Source of the DNA: Lepisosteus oculatus
Taxonomy: Eukaryota > Chordata > Actinopteri > Semionotiformes > Lepisosteidae
Direction of reading: 5' to 3'
NCBI RefSeq assembly: GCF_040954835.1
Contig: NC_090707.1
Span: 24,322,570 to 24,386,569, forward strand
DNA length: 64,000 bases
Part shown: one piece after another, positions 21,701 through 36,700 of the stretch
Numbering within the stretch: position 1 is the first letter of the stretch
Layout: each line of letters opens with the position of its first letter
Notes under the pieces: generated by a model
Database searches by the model: none
Told to the model about the DNA's origin: nothing
Seen by the model: only the letters and a program-made list of their open reading frames with translations
Made by a program: the position numbers and the translations under genes

Positions 21701-24700
21701 TACTGCCAAGTTCAGCACAAATACCATCATCAAGTATGCTGATGATACCACAGTCGTGGGCCTGTAGGATGAGACTGTCTGCAGGGAGGAGGAGATAAAA
21801 CAACTTGCAGACTGGTGCTGAACCAACAACCTATGTCTCAACATCAGCACAACCAAAGAGCTGATCGCTGACTTCAGGAGACAAGGAAAAGCCCACTCCC
21901 CTATCTACATCGAAGGGTCTGCGGTGGAGATGGTGAATAACTTCAAATTCCTAGGTGTTCACATCTCTAAGGACCTCACATGGGCACTCAACACCTCCAG
22001 TCACATCAAGAAGGCACAACAGCGGCTGTACTTCCTGAGAAGGCTGAAGAAAATTTGCTGCATCCACAGATCCTCACCAACTTCTACAGATGTACGGTGA
22101 AGAGCATACTGACCAGCTGCATCACGGTCTAGTACGGCAACTGCACCGACCGTAAAGCACTGCAGCGGGTGGTTAAAATTGCCCAACACATCATTGGCAG
22201 TGCCTTACCATCCATCCAGGAAATCTACACCACCAGAAGTTTGAAAAAATCCACCAAAATTATGTCTGACCCCCCTCATAACTTGTTAGTCCCCCTACCA
22301 TCTGGCAGAAGGTTCCAGATGCTCCAGTCGCACACAACAAGACTCCAAAATAGCTTCTTCCCCAGAGCTGTCAAGCTAGTGACGCCCCGACTCCCTCCCA
22401 TCATACTATGATCTCTCCTCACTTCTTCCTATACCCACAATGACTGTACTCCAACACCACTATATACACAACAACTGAATGTAAGCCGAAATTGTAACAG
22501 TTGTAATATTTATTAAGCACGGTATTATTTTTGCACTATTTCACAAATTACTCTTGCACCGTTTTTGTCCATTGTATACTTTTCTGTTTGCACTGTTTTT
22601 GATTACACTGTTATTGTGTTACTTTCTATTGTCTTGTCTTCTGTTCTATTTATATACCGCACCTGAGAGACTAATGAGAAACACTTTTCCCTATGCACCC
22701 GTATAAGTATAAAAAGTTGAGTTGAATTGAATTGGATGTATTGAGGTCTATAACTTTATAAAAACCTTAAAGAGTAATGTTTATAAAATTCCTAGAATGC
22801 ACTCGTTACAATGAAAAATGATAATCGTAGGGACTTGGATATACACTTAACATTCACCTCTTATTTTTCATACTACCATAACTGGTTAGCCACTTACCCT
22901 TGCTGTGTTCAGCTCCATTTACAACAGCTGTAGGCAGCTGACCTTTTCTGGTGGCCTTCTGCCACTTTTTAACCAAAAACCTCAATCTGTGCAAGAGAAG
23001 ACAGAGAAACAGTTGACAATTGCTAGTCGGCAAAATGGCCAAAGACATTTCTGGTAACCCCTAGCTCTAAGAGTGGCTTTAAATTACACGATTGAAAAGC
23101 TGTAAAAGGCTTTATATTTTAGCTACACATCACTGGCTTACCACACAACACAATTTGGGGGATACCAAGGCTACACATGTTGGGTTCCTCATAAAATTGC
23201 TGGCTCTCACCTAACTTCCAAACCAATATTGAAGTCACTGCAATAAACAATTCACACAAGGCGGAAAACGCTGATGAGCTGTTACTAGTCTTTCAGTTCT
23301 AATCTATTCAACTTCCCTTAAAGTTTATTCTACCAAGCCAACAAGTGAGACTCAGCACTATTTTCATGTTGTCAATTTCAAGTGCCACTATTTACTGCAT
23401 TCTTCCCACTATTCAGTTTAGCTTTCAACAGTAATGGAGCCAGTTGTGCAACAGAGTCTGGCCTGGCCATACTTACCGGGATATGGCAATGACGACGCGG
23501 ACTGCAGATCTGAACCTGCTGATCGGTTGTGAACGTATTGCCTCCTGGAGGTCGCCTGGAGAGGGATAGACATCCATTCTGGCAATCAGGGACAAGGTGG
23601 CCTGCTCACAGTCCTGAAACCCTCCCAGCAAAAGCAGCAGGTACTTCTTCTGATACACCAGTGCCTTCCTGAAGCTCTCTGCCCTCAGGTACTTCCCATA
23701 GAGTCGCTGTAGCTGTTTAAACACAAACAAAAAAGGTTACTAGCAGTTATGCCAGTATTTTGCTCATCCTTTGAACTTGCTACCAAATTGCCCTTCATAT
23801 TTTTATTTATTGTTGAATGAAAATGGATAAAGTGCGTTCCATTGTACATTATCAATGAATATACATCAGGTACATATTATAGTTATTAAAATGGGATTTA
23901 CTAGCTTAACCTTAATTTAAATGACCCTACAAATATAGAGATTGTACAGCATAAATTGGAGTTGTAATTAGTAAAGTTGAATTTACACTAAGACTGAGGG
24001 ACAGTGTGCAAAATGCCTCTGAGTAAATTTGAGTAATTCTGTGGAGCACTGCAGTGTACAATCAGGTCACTATTACCCTCTACAAGTGAAGATCTATAGC
24101 AACTAGACATCGTTGATCGAATATTTACCTTCATATCAATTTGTTAATTGTACAGAACAATTAGTGCATCGTTCCGCATGCTTGTGCTACACTCATTGAT
24201 TCATTAGGATGGTCTACAGAAAATCTTCATTCAGTATAGTAGATAGAGGCTGCTCCAGTTCCTAGGTGAAGTGACAATCTAGTCTCCAAGATACCAAAGG
24301 AATGAAAGTGTCGATGTCTTGAGAAGCAAGGTATATTGGTTTGTTTTTTTAATTTATCAGGCCAAAACATTTAACAGGTTTAATTCTTACTCATGAGGCG
24401 ATTACAAACAACCAAGCAGCAAGTCCCCAATTCTGATGACCGGGTTTCTGCACAACTTAATTTTACAGCTCAAAGGCAATAAATAAAAATTACCTCAATG
24501 CTCAGGTTTAATTCAAAAACACAGAAAGCCTCTATGTTCCTTTTATTCAACAAGACTGTTAGACTTACAGGATTCTAGTTCCCATTCTCTATGCTTGTTT
24601 GCATTTGTTAGCCGAGAATATCGCAATCTACAATTGATCTTTACTGGTTAAAAGTGAAATACCATGCAATTTATCACTTTGGTTTACCTGCTATAATTTT

Positions 24701-27700
24701 TTTTAAATTAGCTGTGATTCTCAAGACAGTCAGAATTGACCAATTAATCAAATTGCAAATTAATCAACCCCCACCAAAAACATGAAATCAACATTACAAG
24801 TTTTTCAAATCAAGTTTCTTTTAATGTTCAGTATATGGAGAATGTTCTAAAAACGCTAATAGTGCACACAACTGCAAACAACAACAAACTAAAAAACAGT
24901 GGTGCCCCTTAGTTTTGTTTATTGACCTATCTCTTTAAACTGCAAAAGAAGAAACGCACTGAAGTATAATCTGGAGATGGTTACCTTGCTGGAGCTCTCA
25001 GGAACTGGTCTGTTCTCGATCTCTGCAGTAACATGGGAAAGCTCGGATTCTGCTTTCTTTAGGGCCATCTGTAGGGCTGCCTTTTCCTTCTGCCAAGCTA
25101 GCTTCTCAGACAGTGGGACAATATCAGCTGGCTCCAGCTTTGGAATACAAAGATAATGAAGTGCAACTGACTGCTCTTAATGATTTATACATTTAACTCA
25201 GACTTGTATAAATGCTTTTACCCCATTTCACTCAGTATCTGATGTTCCAAATCACATTTAATGGGAAAGGTACAAAAACATTGGCAAAGTTTAAGAAGCA
25301 TACAAAGTTATCATAAACCATTTTGCTTATGAATAATGGCTGATTAATTCCAATTTAAAATAAATTGTCCAGGCTTTAGAGATACTAATCAATTATGTAT
25401 GAGAGAATATTTTAAATCTACCATATGTTTGGACACATATTGCACTATTGATGATCACATGCAAACACGCCATTTCAATCATGGAGTAGTTGATTTAAAT
25501 TAATTTTGACTAGTAAACATGACGGAGATGACCACAGATCTATGCTTACTTCAGAATACCACAAGACTTCAATAAGATCTAATTGTAAGTTATACTATAG
25601 CAATACGTGCTGATTAATGGCTATAAATAATACCTGACATACAACTCAATTTTCTCATTCTACAGATCCACACTATACAGTGCTCAAGTACATCATCAAA
25701 ACAGATTACCTAGTCAGCTTCATCTGTACACAACCCACAAACTCAATGCTCAAATATTTCTAAAATCTGATGTATATCTACAGCAAACGTATTAACAGAG
25801 CACTGCTGAGGTATGCCAGTTTGAAGGGAACTAGAATGAAGACTGAAGAGCCAGTGAACCTCCAGTTACCTGGTCTCTAGCTTTCCTTTGCTCCGTGTAC
25901 ATCAACAGTTCCTTCTCCAAGCGGGTTACAGAGCGTTGCAGCTCCAGTTTGTCGACAGTCAGTGTTGTCAAACGGCAGGTTAAATCTGAATTCTCTCTCA
26001 GCAATCGGTCAGCTAGGCTTGAAGTGGTTTGTGCTGGTCTCTGCAGTAGAAAAATTGAGGTGCTTTTATTCTTTCTGGAAACATTATATAAACTAGACAA
26101 ACTATGGCAGTATTGCTTCTTGATTAGAAAAGACCCGTGTATTGTTTGTATTTTCACATACTAGCAGGGATGTCAAGACAATCTAGTTTTATATTCATAA
26201 ACATTGAAGCTTGCCACCCCAATTGTCTTTACTTGAAACTGCATGAAACAAGTTTAAATTAAAATGATCAAAGACTAATTTAGAGAAAGTAATTTAAAAT
26301 AAGTAACTTTACTAAATTTACTAAAACGTTCTTTTGATTTCACCTATTGAGCTCTTCGTTAATTATATCAAATATACTTGCTGTTTAAAGAGGGTTTCTC
26401 TACATATCATATTCAGGCCTATACGAGAAGAGGAGTTTTTGCCGAGTGATAGAGCCACATCTTAAACCAATCTGCAATTCCAAAATGTATGGCTTTGAAA
26501 CCAAAGAGCTTGTCAGGCAGATATATTGATTACATAATTGACAATCTGCAAAAACCTGAAACCAAAACAATTCAACAAAAACTGTTTACATACTACAGTG
26601 GAGAAATATACAGTATTAAGATATCATGGTTAACTAGTGCAATTGTAACTGTAAATTAAATTAAACTAAAATCTTACTTGTGGCTGTATTTGTACATTGA
26701 AGAATTCTAGGAGATTTTTATATCCATCTAATTACTGTTACTCAAACTGCCTATCCAATCACACCTTATTCATAAGATTACCTTAACAAGCATTTCGTTC
26801 AGTGCAGTCTTTCACAGCAGTAATTTGTTTTGGTTCTTTACAGGACCATCCAATTTTCAGGTTTAAGAGCAATCTTCACATCTTTCTTTTAGCCATATTT
26901 CAAATAAATTGAGATCCCATCTACTTTTAGTCAATGTGCTAGCTGAAAACTGTTCATGACCAAAAACAAAGCTTCATTTGTAAGTGGTTGAACAAAATGC
27001 AAACCAAGCGGTCTTTACTTAAAAACAGAATGTTTTGAATCCAAGAAACTCATCACAACACTGGCTCAGAATCACAATACAAACTATCATTTTGATTCAC
27101 AAGATCAACAGACCAGTTTAGTTTCACTCACCTGTGTAACAATGAACAACTACCAGCTTAAAACACTAGTTTATTTGCTCAACTAATTGTGCTACCATTC
27201 TTTAACCAGTTTTCTGTTAAAAACATTTAGACTTTATTTAGAATGAAACTGCAGGTCCATCACTATATGCAACGTAAAGATCAAAGTGTGATGTTACAAA
27301 GTTTTATGGCACTCAAAAGCCTAAAATTGTTTTGGCAATTCAACATTTCCCATGGTTTATCCTTAGGGCCCAAAGCAAAGGAAATGACCAACTACATATT
27401 TGATCACTAGGTAAAATGTAGTACATTACTGCAGTCACTAGTATTCTAAAAGTAAAAATGATCCCAATGCAAACCATCTTGGAACAACAGTGCTTGGAAA
27501 AAAATACAATCCCCAAACATATTCCTCAGATAATGCAGCAAAACCTGACAGGTGATTTGCCGAGAAACTTTCATTCCATTTAGAGGGCACAAAAAGCCAA
27601 CACGAAGAACCTGTATATATTCAATCCTTTGTCAACCTGTCACTTCATTGCAAAATGCCAGACATCTGCATCCCACTCACCTGAATGCTGGAGCACAGCG

Positions 27701-30700
27701 TCTTTAAGTCATTGTCCAGGCTGCTCAGGGTACTTAACAAGTACTGCAGATCCTCTTCTTCAGACTGACTCTGGCCAGGTCCACCCCTAATAAACATTTC
27801 AATAGAAATAAAAGATCTGTCCACTATTGTCACAAAGGATTGTTGAGGTCTGGAAGAGGCTGCTTTTTGAAGCTAGTATTCCGACTTCTTTCAAGAATTG
27901 ACTGAAGATTAGATCCTAGGGAACCTAGGATCAATTCGCTATTAGCAACCCAACAAGTTACACTATAGTTGCCCATATTACTTTCGGTTCTTTCGGTTGT
28001 TATAAACAATGCCTGTTTTTATAAGTATGCAAAGAAATGGTTAAGGGGTAAAACCAATACATTTTCAATGCAGAAAACTCCTGTTTTAAATATGGACATT
28101 CCATACTTAAAATATTTTTAAATCCATTCTCTTACACTGTATAAAATGCATTTGCAAAACATTTTTACCAAGGCAAAAGCTTCCTTACAAAGTTAAGGTT
28201 TACCTACACAGAGGTGACTTGGCTCTTTTTAAAGTCACCACTCCATTACCTGTCTTGGGAACTCTGTATGAAGTCCTTCAGTCGGAGCGTGGCCAGCTGA
28301 AGCTGCTGCTGCATGAACTGCAGTTGGTGGTGCCGCAGGAGAGCGTCTGAGTCCCGAGCTGGACGGAGGTTGGGTGTGTGAGCTTGTTGCAGTCTATGTG
28401 AAGTCAGTTCCCTCTCCTGTTCTTCCAGCTCTGCCAGAGTCTGCTGGAGCTGCTTCATGCGCTGCTGGTCCCTCTGTTTCTGCAGCTCCATCTCACGCTG
28501 TGGAAAAGTAAAGCACAAGAGTGCTCAGCGACACCTCATAACCCAATTAGCATGTGCCCAGGGAGGAAAACTGTCAGAAACAAGAAACAAAAACGGTCAG
28601 AAAACAACTTTTATATTCAAATTTTTCAAAAAGGTTAATCAAATCTTAATGCTAAACTTGAACACTGGGATGTTAATATTGCTGTGCATAGTACTTTATA
28701 CTGTATGTGTTATTTTGCTGTTTCACCTAAAAAAGCTCTAGAACTAGAGCTTAAATGGTGAGATTCATGGAAGCCAAAATCCTCACCAGTCTTTCAACAG
28801 TCCTCGCATGTTTGCGCTCTTTGTCTGCCAGTTCTTGCTGCTCTTGTTTTCTTATTCTTTCCCTCTGCTCCTCCTGGGTCCTCTCCTTCTCCTTCATAGC
28901 CCTGATTTTCTCCTGCAGTGCTTCAAGGTCAGCCTGCAGTTGGGAAATTCTCTGCTTCTCTGTGTCCAGGCTACATGCCAGCTCCTGTTTCTGGATCTGC
29001 AGGTTCTCTAGAGCAATGCGCAGTTTGACACTGACCTCCTGCTCTTGTAGCAGGCCTTCACGGGTCTGCTGGGTGTCTGCCTCCAGCTGTCGTTTGGTTT
29101 GTATGGCCTGCTGCTGGGTCTTCTCCATCATGGCAGCCAGCTCCACGCTGCGTGCCCTCTCCTGCTCCAGGTGGGCCTGCAGCTCTTGAATGAAGGTTCT
29201 GTCCTGGCTAGCTGCTCCTTCCCTGCGCAGAGATTCCTCCTTCATCCTCTGCCGGTACTCCTCCACCAGCTGCTGCTGTTCATGGCCGAGGCTGTCCCGA
29301 AGCTTGTCACAACGGGCCCGCTCTTCCTCGAGCTGGTGCTGCACCTCGCTGAGCTTGCTCCTCTCCTGCGAGAGGAGAGCCTCACAGCGGGACTGCTCAA
29401 TCTGAAGTTCCTTGCGCAGATTACTGGAAACGATGCGCTCTTGTTCTAGAGCACTACACAGCTGGCTGTTCTGGAGGTTGCGTTCTTCCAGTGATGCCCG
29501 CAGCACCTGAAGAATTTTGTAGGAGGGAAGGGCGAAGTGTAAAGCAGAAAAGGCTTAGAGCATTTTCTGTCAAAGCACGTTCTCAACCTTTTTAATCAAT
29601 ACACATGTATATAAAATGAGTGAGCCATACATTTTACAGATACTAATAATAGGTAAAGTAAAAGCATGATTTAAGGGAAAGAAAAAGATAAGTTGAATTT
29701 ATCTCTGACACAAGTTGAGGACAATGATAAAATTATTAATTGAACAAATGTTATTTAAAAGAGGAAAAATGGAAAGGAAAATAAACTCAGGAATTATGAA
29801 CAGCTGACCTTTAGATCAAAGACTCCACTAAATGAAAACCTAGATACAGAAATGTATTAATAGAAAATAAGCTTCACCACTGAGTAATTGATTCTAGGGA
29901 TTACTCTAATGTCATTATTAGTTATTGCCCATTCTGTTAAGAGAATGTAACACGTTTGTATAAACTGAAATCACTAGGCTGTTTAAACATATTTAAACAA
30001 ATGTAAAGTGTTGTGTACCTCATGTGTCTTTCCCTCTTGGTCAAGTCTTTGTTGAGATTCTAGTCTCTCCTGGTCCAGGTCATGCTGCAATTCCCAAATT
30101 TTCTGTTTCTCCTTCTCCAGTGCTTCCAAGCTTGTCTGCTGCCTAGCTTCCTCATTCTCCAGCTTAGATCTACAAAGCGTCAGATCATTCTGAAATTAAA
30201 TCTTTATATTCATTCGCTAAAAATTCTTAACATTTTAAGAATGCCGGAAGCTCAAAGTACATATATGACTATCTTCCAACCTGCCCAATAATGCTAATGA
30301 AATACATTTATTAGGCCTTGTGGGCCTCAATTCTGTTCTCTGCACATCACAACTATAAGTGGCCACAATAAACAACAGAAGAACACAGAACGTTGAACTA
30401 TGTAAGGCGTAACTTTCAAAAAAGAAATGATAGACCAAAAGTATATGTAAGCTTCCTTAAATCTAAACTGTACCTGAGCCTCTGGATCTCATTCTGAAGC
30501 TCCTGCTGGGCCTTGGTAGCTGTATGCAGCTCCTGGCTGGAGCTAGAGAGCTCCTTCTTCAGCTCACACACAGCCTCCTGCTCTGTCCTGAGGTGAGCAC
30601 GCAGTTCAGCTGACCTGGTCTGCTCCGCTCTCAAGGAATTCTGCAGATCGCTCACCAGTGTCTGCTCCTGCTGCAGCTTGTACTCCAGCAACTCCACTAC

Positions 30701-33700
30701 AAAGAGACATTGTTACTATTGATGGAGCCTGCTAGCAGCTTTCACATGCTGAACTCTGACCAGCCCTCTTGCTTAAGCACAGATACTTCCCCCTCCTGTT
30801 CTAAACCCCAAATGGTGAATGTTTACACTCAACTCCTGATGAGAAAAGGAAGGTTTAAGTGCTGTCTGAGTCCTGGAGTATCATGAGAAAGTTACCTCAA
30901 AGACAGGAGGGGGAAGGTGTAGAGAAACGTATATATAAGCAGTGTAGAGTCATATCCCCTTTGAGCTACAATAGGTAATATAACTACTATGGTCCTTATT
31001 GTGGTTCTTCGCATGCATTCAATAAAGCTTGGCTGGACGAATGAACGCTTCAGGTTCGAATTTCTTGGTTTCTACACTATGTTAAAATGTCAACATGTAT
31101 TGAATGCATATTAAAAACTAAAGAAGCATCTTGCTGATCCCATGCTACAGACTAGACAGACTGAAAAGAGTTATTAACACAAAACCTTGAAAAAAGTCAA
31201 CTTTAAAACATTAATATTTCAGGTAGAATAAAAAATTAAAACAATAAATCTTTAACAATCAAGACTCAGTGCTAGATGACATCAGGAGATAACTTCTCCG
31301 GGTGTGAAGTCTCATAAGCAAGGGCCCTTACAAGCATGTGTCGTAATGATACACCTCTTCAGCAGCAATGAAGACCATATTTCTGCTGATCACAAATCCT
31401 TTAAAAACCAACCTGGGACATCAATTTTTCCCCAAAATTGGCATAAAATGCAATGCATTAAACCTAATGCAGCCCCAACCACATACACATAACTAAAATT
31501 GGTAGCAATGTCACAAAAAATGTAATTAGTTCCCTGTATAACTGTACCAGTATATAGTACAATACAAAGATTACCAGGATGATAAAACTATAAAATAGTT
31601 TATTAAATTTTTGTGTTATTTGTTTTTAATCATATATATATATACACACACACACACTACTAAGGAACATCTCACTTTGGAACACTCTTACCCTAAACTT
31701 TCAGAGTTGGCACAAAAAATTGCCATCTACTGGTGTAGAAAGTAGTGGAGAGTAACCAGGCAGTCCCCAATGGATGTCAGGATAAGGGACTGAAAAGTAG
31801 CAACTTAAAGCAATGCATAGTGGAGAATTTGCCCCACAAGAAAACTTGTAAATACTGAGGGTCAAAGACTGCAAAACCATTTTCTTGTATAAGAATAGGT
31901 AGAGATGTATAACATCTCCTTAAAATTTTCTTAATATAATGGAAATGATACTTATTTAACCTTAAGGTACCTTAGATGCTTTTAAGCTGTTTGCTTGATA
32001 ATTTTTCTCATACTGCAACAGGTTATGTTACTATCATAATTATATTTATGATATTTATATCCTCATCATAATTATACAGTTAATTTTTCTGAAAACCATG
32101 AAACCATTCATGCGTAGTCTCGAATGGTCTTTCCTGTACTAGCTCCTTCTATAGGTATTGTAAAAGCTTATGGCTAAGTACTGAAAGAGGGCTAAACTAA
32201 TACGAGATCTTCAATCCACAATATCATCAATTGTACCATTTCTTCATGGTACCATTATCCCACTCCTGTACCATGCATTTTTATACCTCTGAATGCTTTA
32301 AACTATCCTTAGCTTTATTTTCTATTTCAGCAGCAGCAAATAACTACTATAATGTATGTAGTGATCTTGGTGGCAAACAGAACATGGCCAATGTCCACTG
32401 CACATTAACCTTATTTACTACATTCACATTGAATTTAACATCCAGTGTAATACTACATTGAGAACCGTGCTAGTGTAGTCTGTACATTAAAAAAAACACA
32501 TTGTTACATGATTGAGAAGATAACACAAAGCATCACATCATCGCAATGCGAGAGAACATAATAGGACCTAGAAGCAGGTGAACATTCTGGTACAGAAGTT
32601 GAATATTTGTGAAGCTCCTCAGTTCAGACTCAAGTGTGAATTATAACCACCTGTACTCATATACAATGTGAAGAGGTAAGCTCACATGAACAGAACAGAC
32701 TCACCCTGACGGCGCAGCTGGTGCTGGCGCTGGTTGCCCTGCTCCTCGACAGAACTCAGGGTGCTCTGCAGCTGCTGCAGCTGCTCCTGGCTCTGTAGGC
32801 TGGAGATGCGAAGCTGAGCCTGCAGGGCCTGCACTTCGGCTAGTAGGCTGCTGCGGTCTGCCGTAAGAAGTCGCTCCAGAGACACTTTCCGCTGCTCGTC
32901 CTGAACACAAATCGGAGGTGGTAAAGTTTTCAGGATCTAAACAGCCACAATACACAACCCCAAGCGAAGCCAGTGCAACACAATTAAGGGGATGGCAGGT
33001 GATATACAGGAAAAGGTGTAACTTGTTCAAAAACATAACTTGGGTCAATCCACTTAACCTAGAGAAATTACAGCGAGTTTACTGAACTGACTAACTGGAT
33101 TGTTTTACATAACATTAGTAATTTTTAAATTCAGTATGTGAGATGACTTCACTGCAAAAACACTATCTCATCATTAAAAGGTTTCTTGATTGGCCCATAA
33201 CTTATATAAATACAGATGAACATCTCCTAAACTTAATTTATAACAACTGGACACTGATTGTCTACCTGAACTGCCCACAGCTCATTCAAAAGCAGAGACC
33301 ACATCTAACATGAAGAGTTGGTGCCATTACCTGTTCTTTTAGGAGTCGCTCCAGTCTGTCTAAGAGGGGGCTAATGTCTGCAGGGCCCTGTGAGCTGATG
33401 GAGTGGAGCTCAGATCGGAGCCAGTCCCTCTCTCTGTCAAACACACTGTGCACAGCCTGTAGCAGCTCCCCCCGCCAGTCTGCTCCATCATTACACTCCT
33501 GCTTGCACAGTGAGACAAGAGTTATGAACCGGAGGCTTACTGAACTGCTAAAAATCATAAAACTTGACAAGCAAATGTCAATGGATGATTCACTGAGATT
33601 TTAGTCTTTAATTTGCAATTCCCTAAACCTAAGGAAAATAATGGCAAAAAATCATGGCAAACAACATTTTTTAAACTTTTGCACTATTTTGCAGTTTCTC

Positions 33701-36700
33701 AAAATCTTGGTTAAGAATTCTATAGTTTCCAGATCTTGCATCTAGTTTTGCACAGGAATAATTTAACAGTAAAAATGTGCAAGTTATTTTGCTACACTAA
33801 CATCTAATTGCCATAAAAAGTTTTAAAACAAATTGTGCTGTGATTCAGTTTAAGAGGAGAAATGAGTTGCAGTGTATTCAAACCATACTGACCTTTTCTT
33901 TATCAACCAGTTTGGAAAGGAGATCTTTGAGTGATTGGATGACTTCTTGCAGAGCTACCGTCTCTCTGTGCCAGCTCTCAGGCATAACACCAGTTGGAAG
34001 CTCAGTCGGCATAACAGAGACGGGGACAGACCGTTCGGAAAGCAAAAGCACCCGGCAAGCCTCATCATACACCTTCTTCAACAAACCCTGGTAGAACACA
34101 CAACAAAAAAAATGAGATTTTCATCTTCCAGTCTAAAGCTTTTTCCACAAGAGAACTATGTACTCGATTGTTAATTCTACTAATGTCCTCACACATCCTG
34201 CCCTGTCTTTGTATCTGAACTGCTGACAACATTAAGGACTATGACTTGTCCAGTCTTTATGCTTGGTGATTTTTACATTCATGTTGACTCCTTAAACAGT
34301 TTCAGTTTTTATATCCACCCTGGAATGCTTTGATCTGTCTCAATTGGATAACTTTCCCACCCATGTCTGTGGTCACATTCTTGATCTTGTTTGTGCTTTT
34401 GGCCAGAATGCCTCTAAATTTTGCCACAACATTTTACCACACATTTCTGATCACAAAGGTATATTTGATGTCTGTATCAATCTTTCTTCAGCACAATTGT
34501 TTGTGGAAATCTGAAATCTCCAAACCACTCTGATTTCTCTACTGCTGTATTTAGTTCTCCCCCTTTAAAAAACTGGTCATTTACAACAGCTGAACTGTCG
34601 ATATTCTAAACACTATATTGACTAGTGCTTTGGATAAACTCACACCCCTTAAAACTCACTTGGTTTCCTTCAAGCACTCATCATAGCACACATAGCACAC
34701 ATCCGAACTTCAGAATCTGAAGCTAGCTGGACGGCTTTTAGAACGCTTAAGCAAAACAATCCGGCCTAGTGGTTCACACTCTTATAACAGGCTTATAAAC
34801 AACACCTACAAATTTACAGAGCTGCTCTAGCTTCTGCCAGATCCTCCTGTATCTCTGATACAAATAGCTCAGGACTAGGAAATCGTAAAGCACTCTTCTC
34901 CATCATCAATAAGCTCACTTAAACCCCCTCACAAATCTGCTCTCTACCCCCAACCTCTACATTTCTGCAATTTTTTCAATCAAAGATTGATGCTATACAA
35001 TTACAGTTATCTTGAACTAATACTCAGCCTTGCAATGAATTCAGACAACTACTTGACTCCTAGTTTTTACACTGACTTTCAGTGCCCGATTATTCTGAAT
35101 CTAGCTTAGGTAACACCACTCAACGTACAAAAATTACCACCACCTAAAAAACAACTTCCTGCTGCCTAGATCCTATCTCTGCCTCTTTATTGAAAGCTTG
35201 CCTCCCAGACGTCTGCCAGTTAATTGTCAACGTCATCAACAGTTGCCTTTCCCTGGGTGTGGTCCCTAAAGACTGCATCTATCACTCCTATACTGAAGAA
35301 ACCCGGCTCGGACCCCGATATAATGAACTGCAGAACAACCTCTATCGAAAGTTTTAGAACGTGTGTTTGCACGTCAACTATGGGCACATATGATGGCTAA
35401 TGACTTGTTTGAGCCATTTCAGTCTGGCTTCTGCTCAAATCACAGCACTGAGATTGCTCTTATCAGGGTTGTGAATGATTTACTTATTGTCTCTGACTCA
35501 GGGGCTATAAGCATCCTTTTTGCTCCTCTATCTTAGTGCTGCTTTTGATACAGTAAATCATTTAGTGTTGCTCAGTTGCCTGCAGACATTCTTGTCTCAG
35601 TGGAAATTGACAGGTAGCATTTTGTCTACCTCTCGGCCAAATTCTACACAAACATGGTCTTCAGTTTTACTATTATCCAGATGATACTCAGATTCATGTT
35701 AAAACGTCTTCCCCCTCTGTCACTTCTCTTTGCGTGACATCAAACCACAGACTTTTGGTGACCGTGGCTTCTCTGCGGCTGCTTGTGTTGTGGAATGAGC
35801 TTCCTCAGACAACTTAACTCTTTAAGCCTAAACGTAAAACTACCTTTACCTCTACCAAGGTCTATGTTTGATTGCCTACAGTCAATTTGCAAAAACCTGT
35901 AGGCTCTTTTTTCCCCTTCATTTTATATTTATTTTCTTGTCTTTTTCTTTGTTCATGATGTACAACATCCTTGGGTTTAGAAGTTGTTTTATAATTACAT
36001 GGCAGATAACCAGTAAAGCCCTTAGAATCTGTCCTCAACTCAGTAGGTTAGGTACTGTATCATTTCCTTATTGATGTTCACCATTTTAGCTTTAATCTAA
36101 GAGATTTCAAAAACTTCAGGAAAGACTGGGGACCATCTTACCTAAGAAACTAATTTGAACAAAACGAAACTTGCAAGATCCAATGTTACTGTTTCATACA
36201 TCAAAAAACATGTTAATTTGTATCTTGTTAATGGTTTCCTTCATAGTAGAGTACCATGTACCATGAGCAATATTCTGAAAAATTCTGACTTACAATGACT
36301 TGACCTACATTCAGTGCAATATAAATTCAAACTTAAGAGCACCTTAAGATTAAATTGACTAAAAGGAAAATTAGCTTCAGCTACTGTTCTGGCTGTAATG
36401 CACCCTAATTATGTGGAAGAGAACACCCAATTAATGCACTGAAACTGCTACAAAATATGACAAAGTTCACTAAGGTTTCTGCCACTAACATCTTTATGAA
36501 AACAGAAATTATGTCAAGTCATGCTGCTCTGTACCTGCAGCTCAGGAGAAATATCTTCCTCTGGTTTGACTGCACTCTGTGAAATGCTGTTGTCATCTGG
36601 TAGGGTCATGCCACGCTGACGGAGGTACTCCACAAAATTGGCATCAAGGCGTTCTGTTGTCTCCAGCTCCAACTTCAGTCGAGCCCCTACTTCTGAACTT

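Noticed and set aside
28755..29449. Long plus-strand ORFs over 28755-29449 with Leu/Cys/Ser-rich translations
   Set aside because: They are antisense to PCNT exon 30; open antisense frames are expected opposite CAG/GAG-rich coiled-coil codons.
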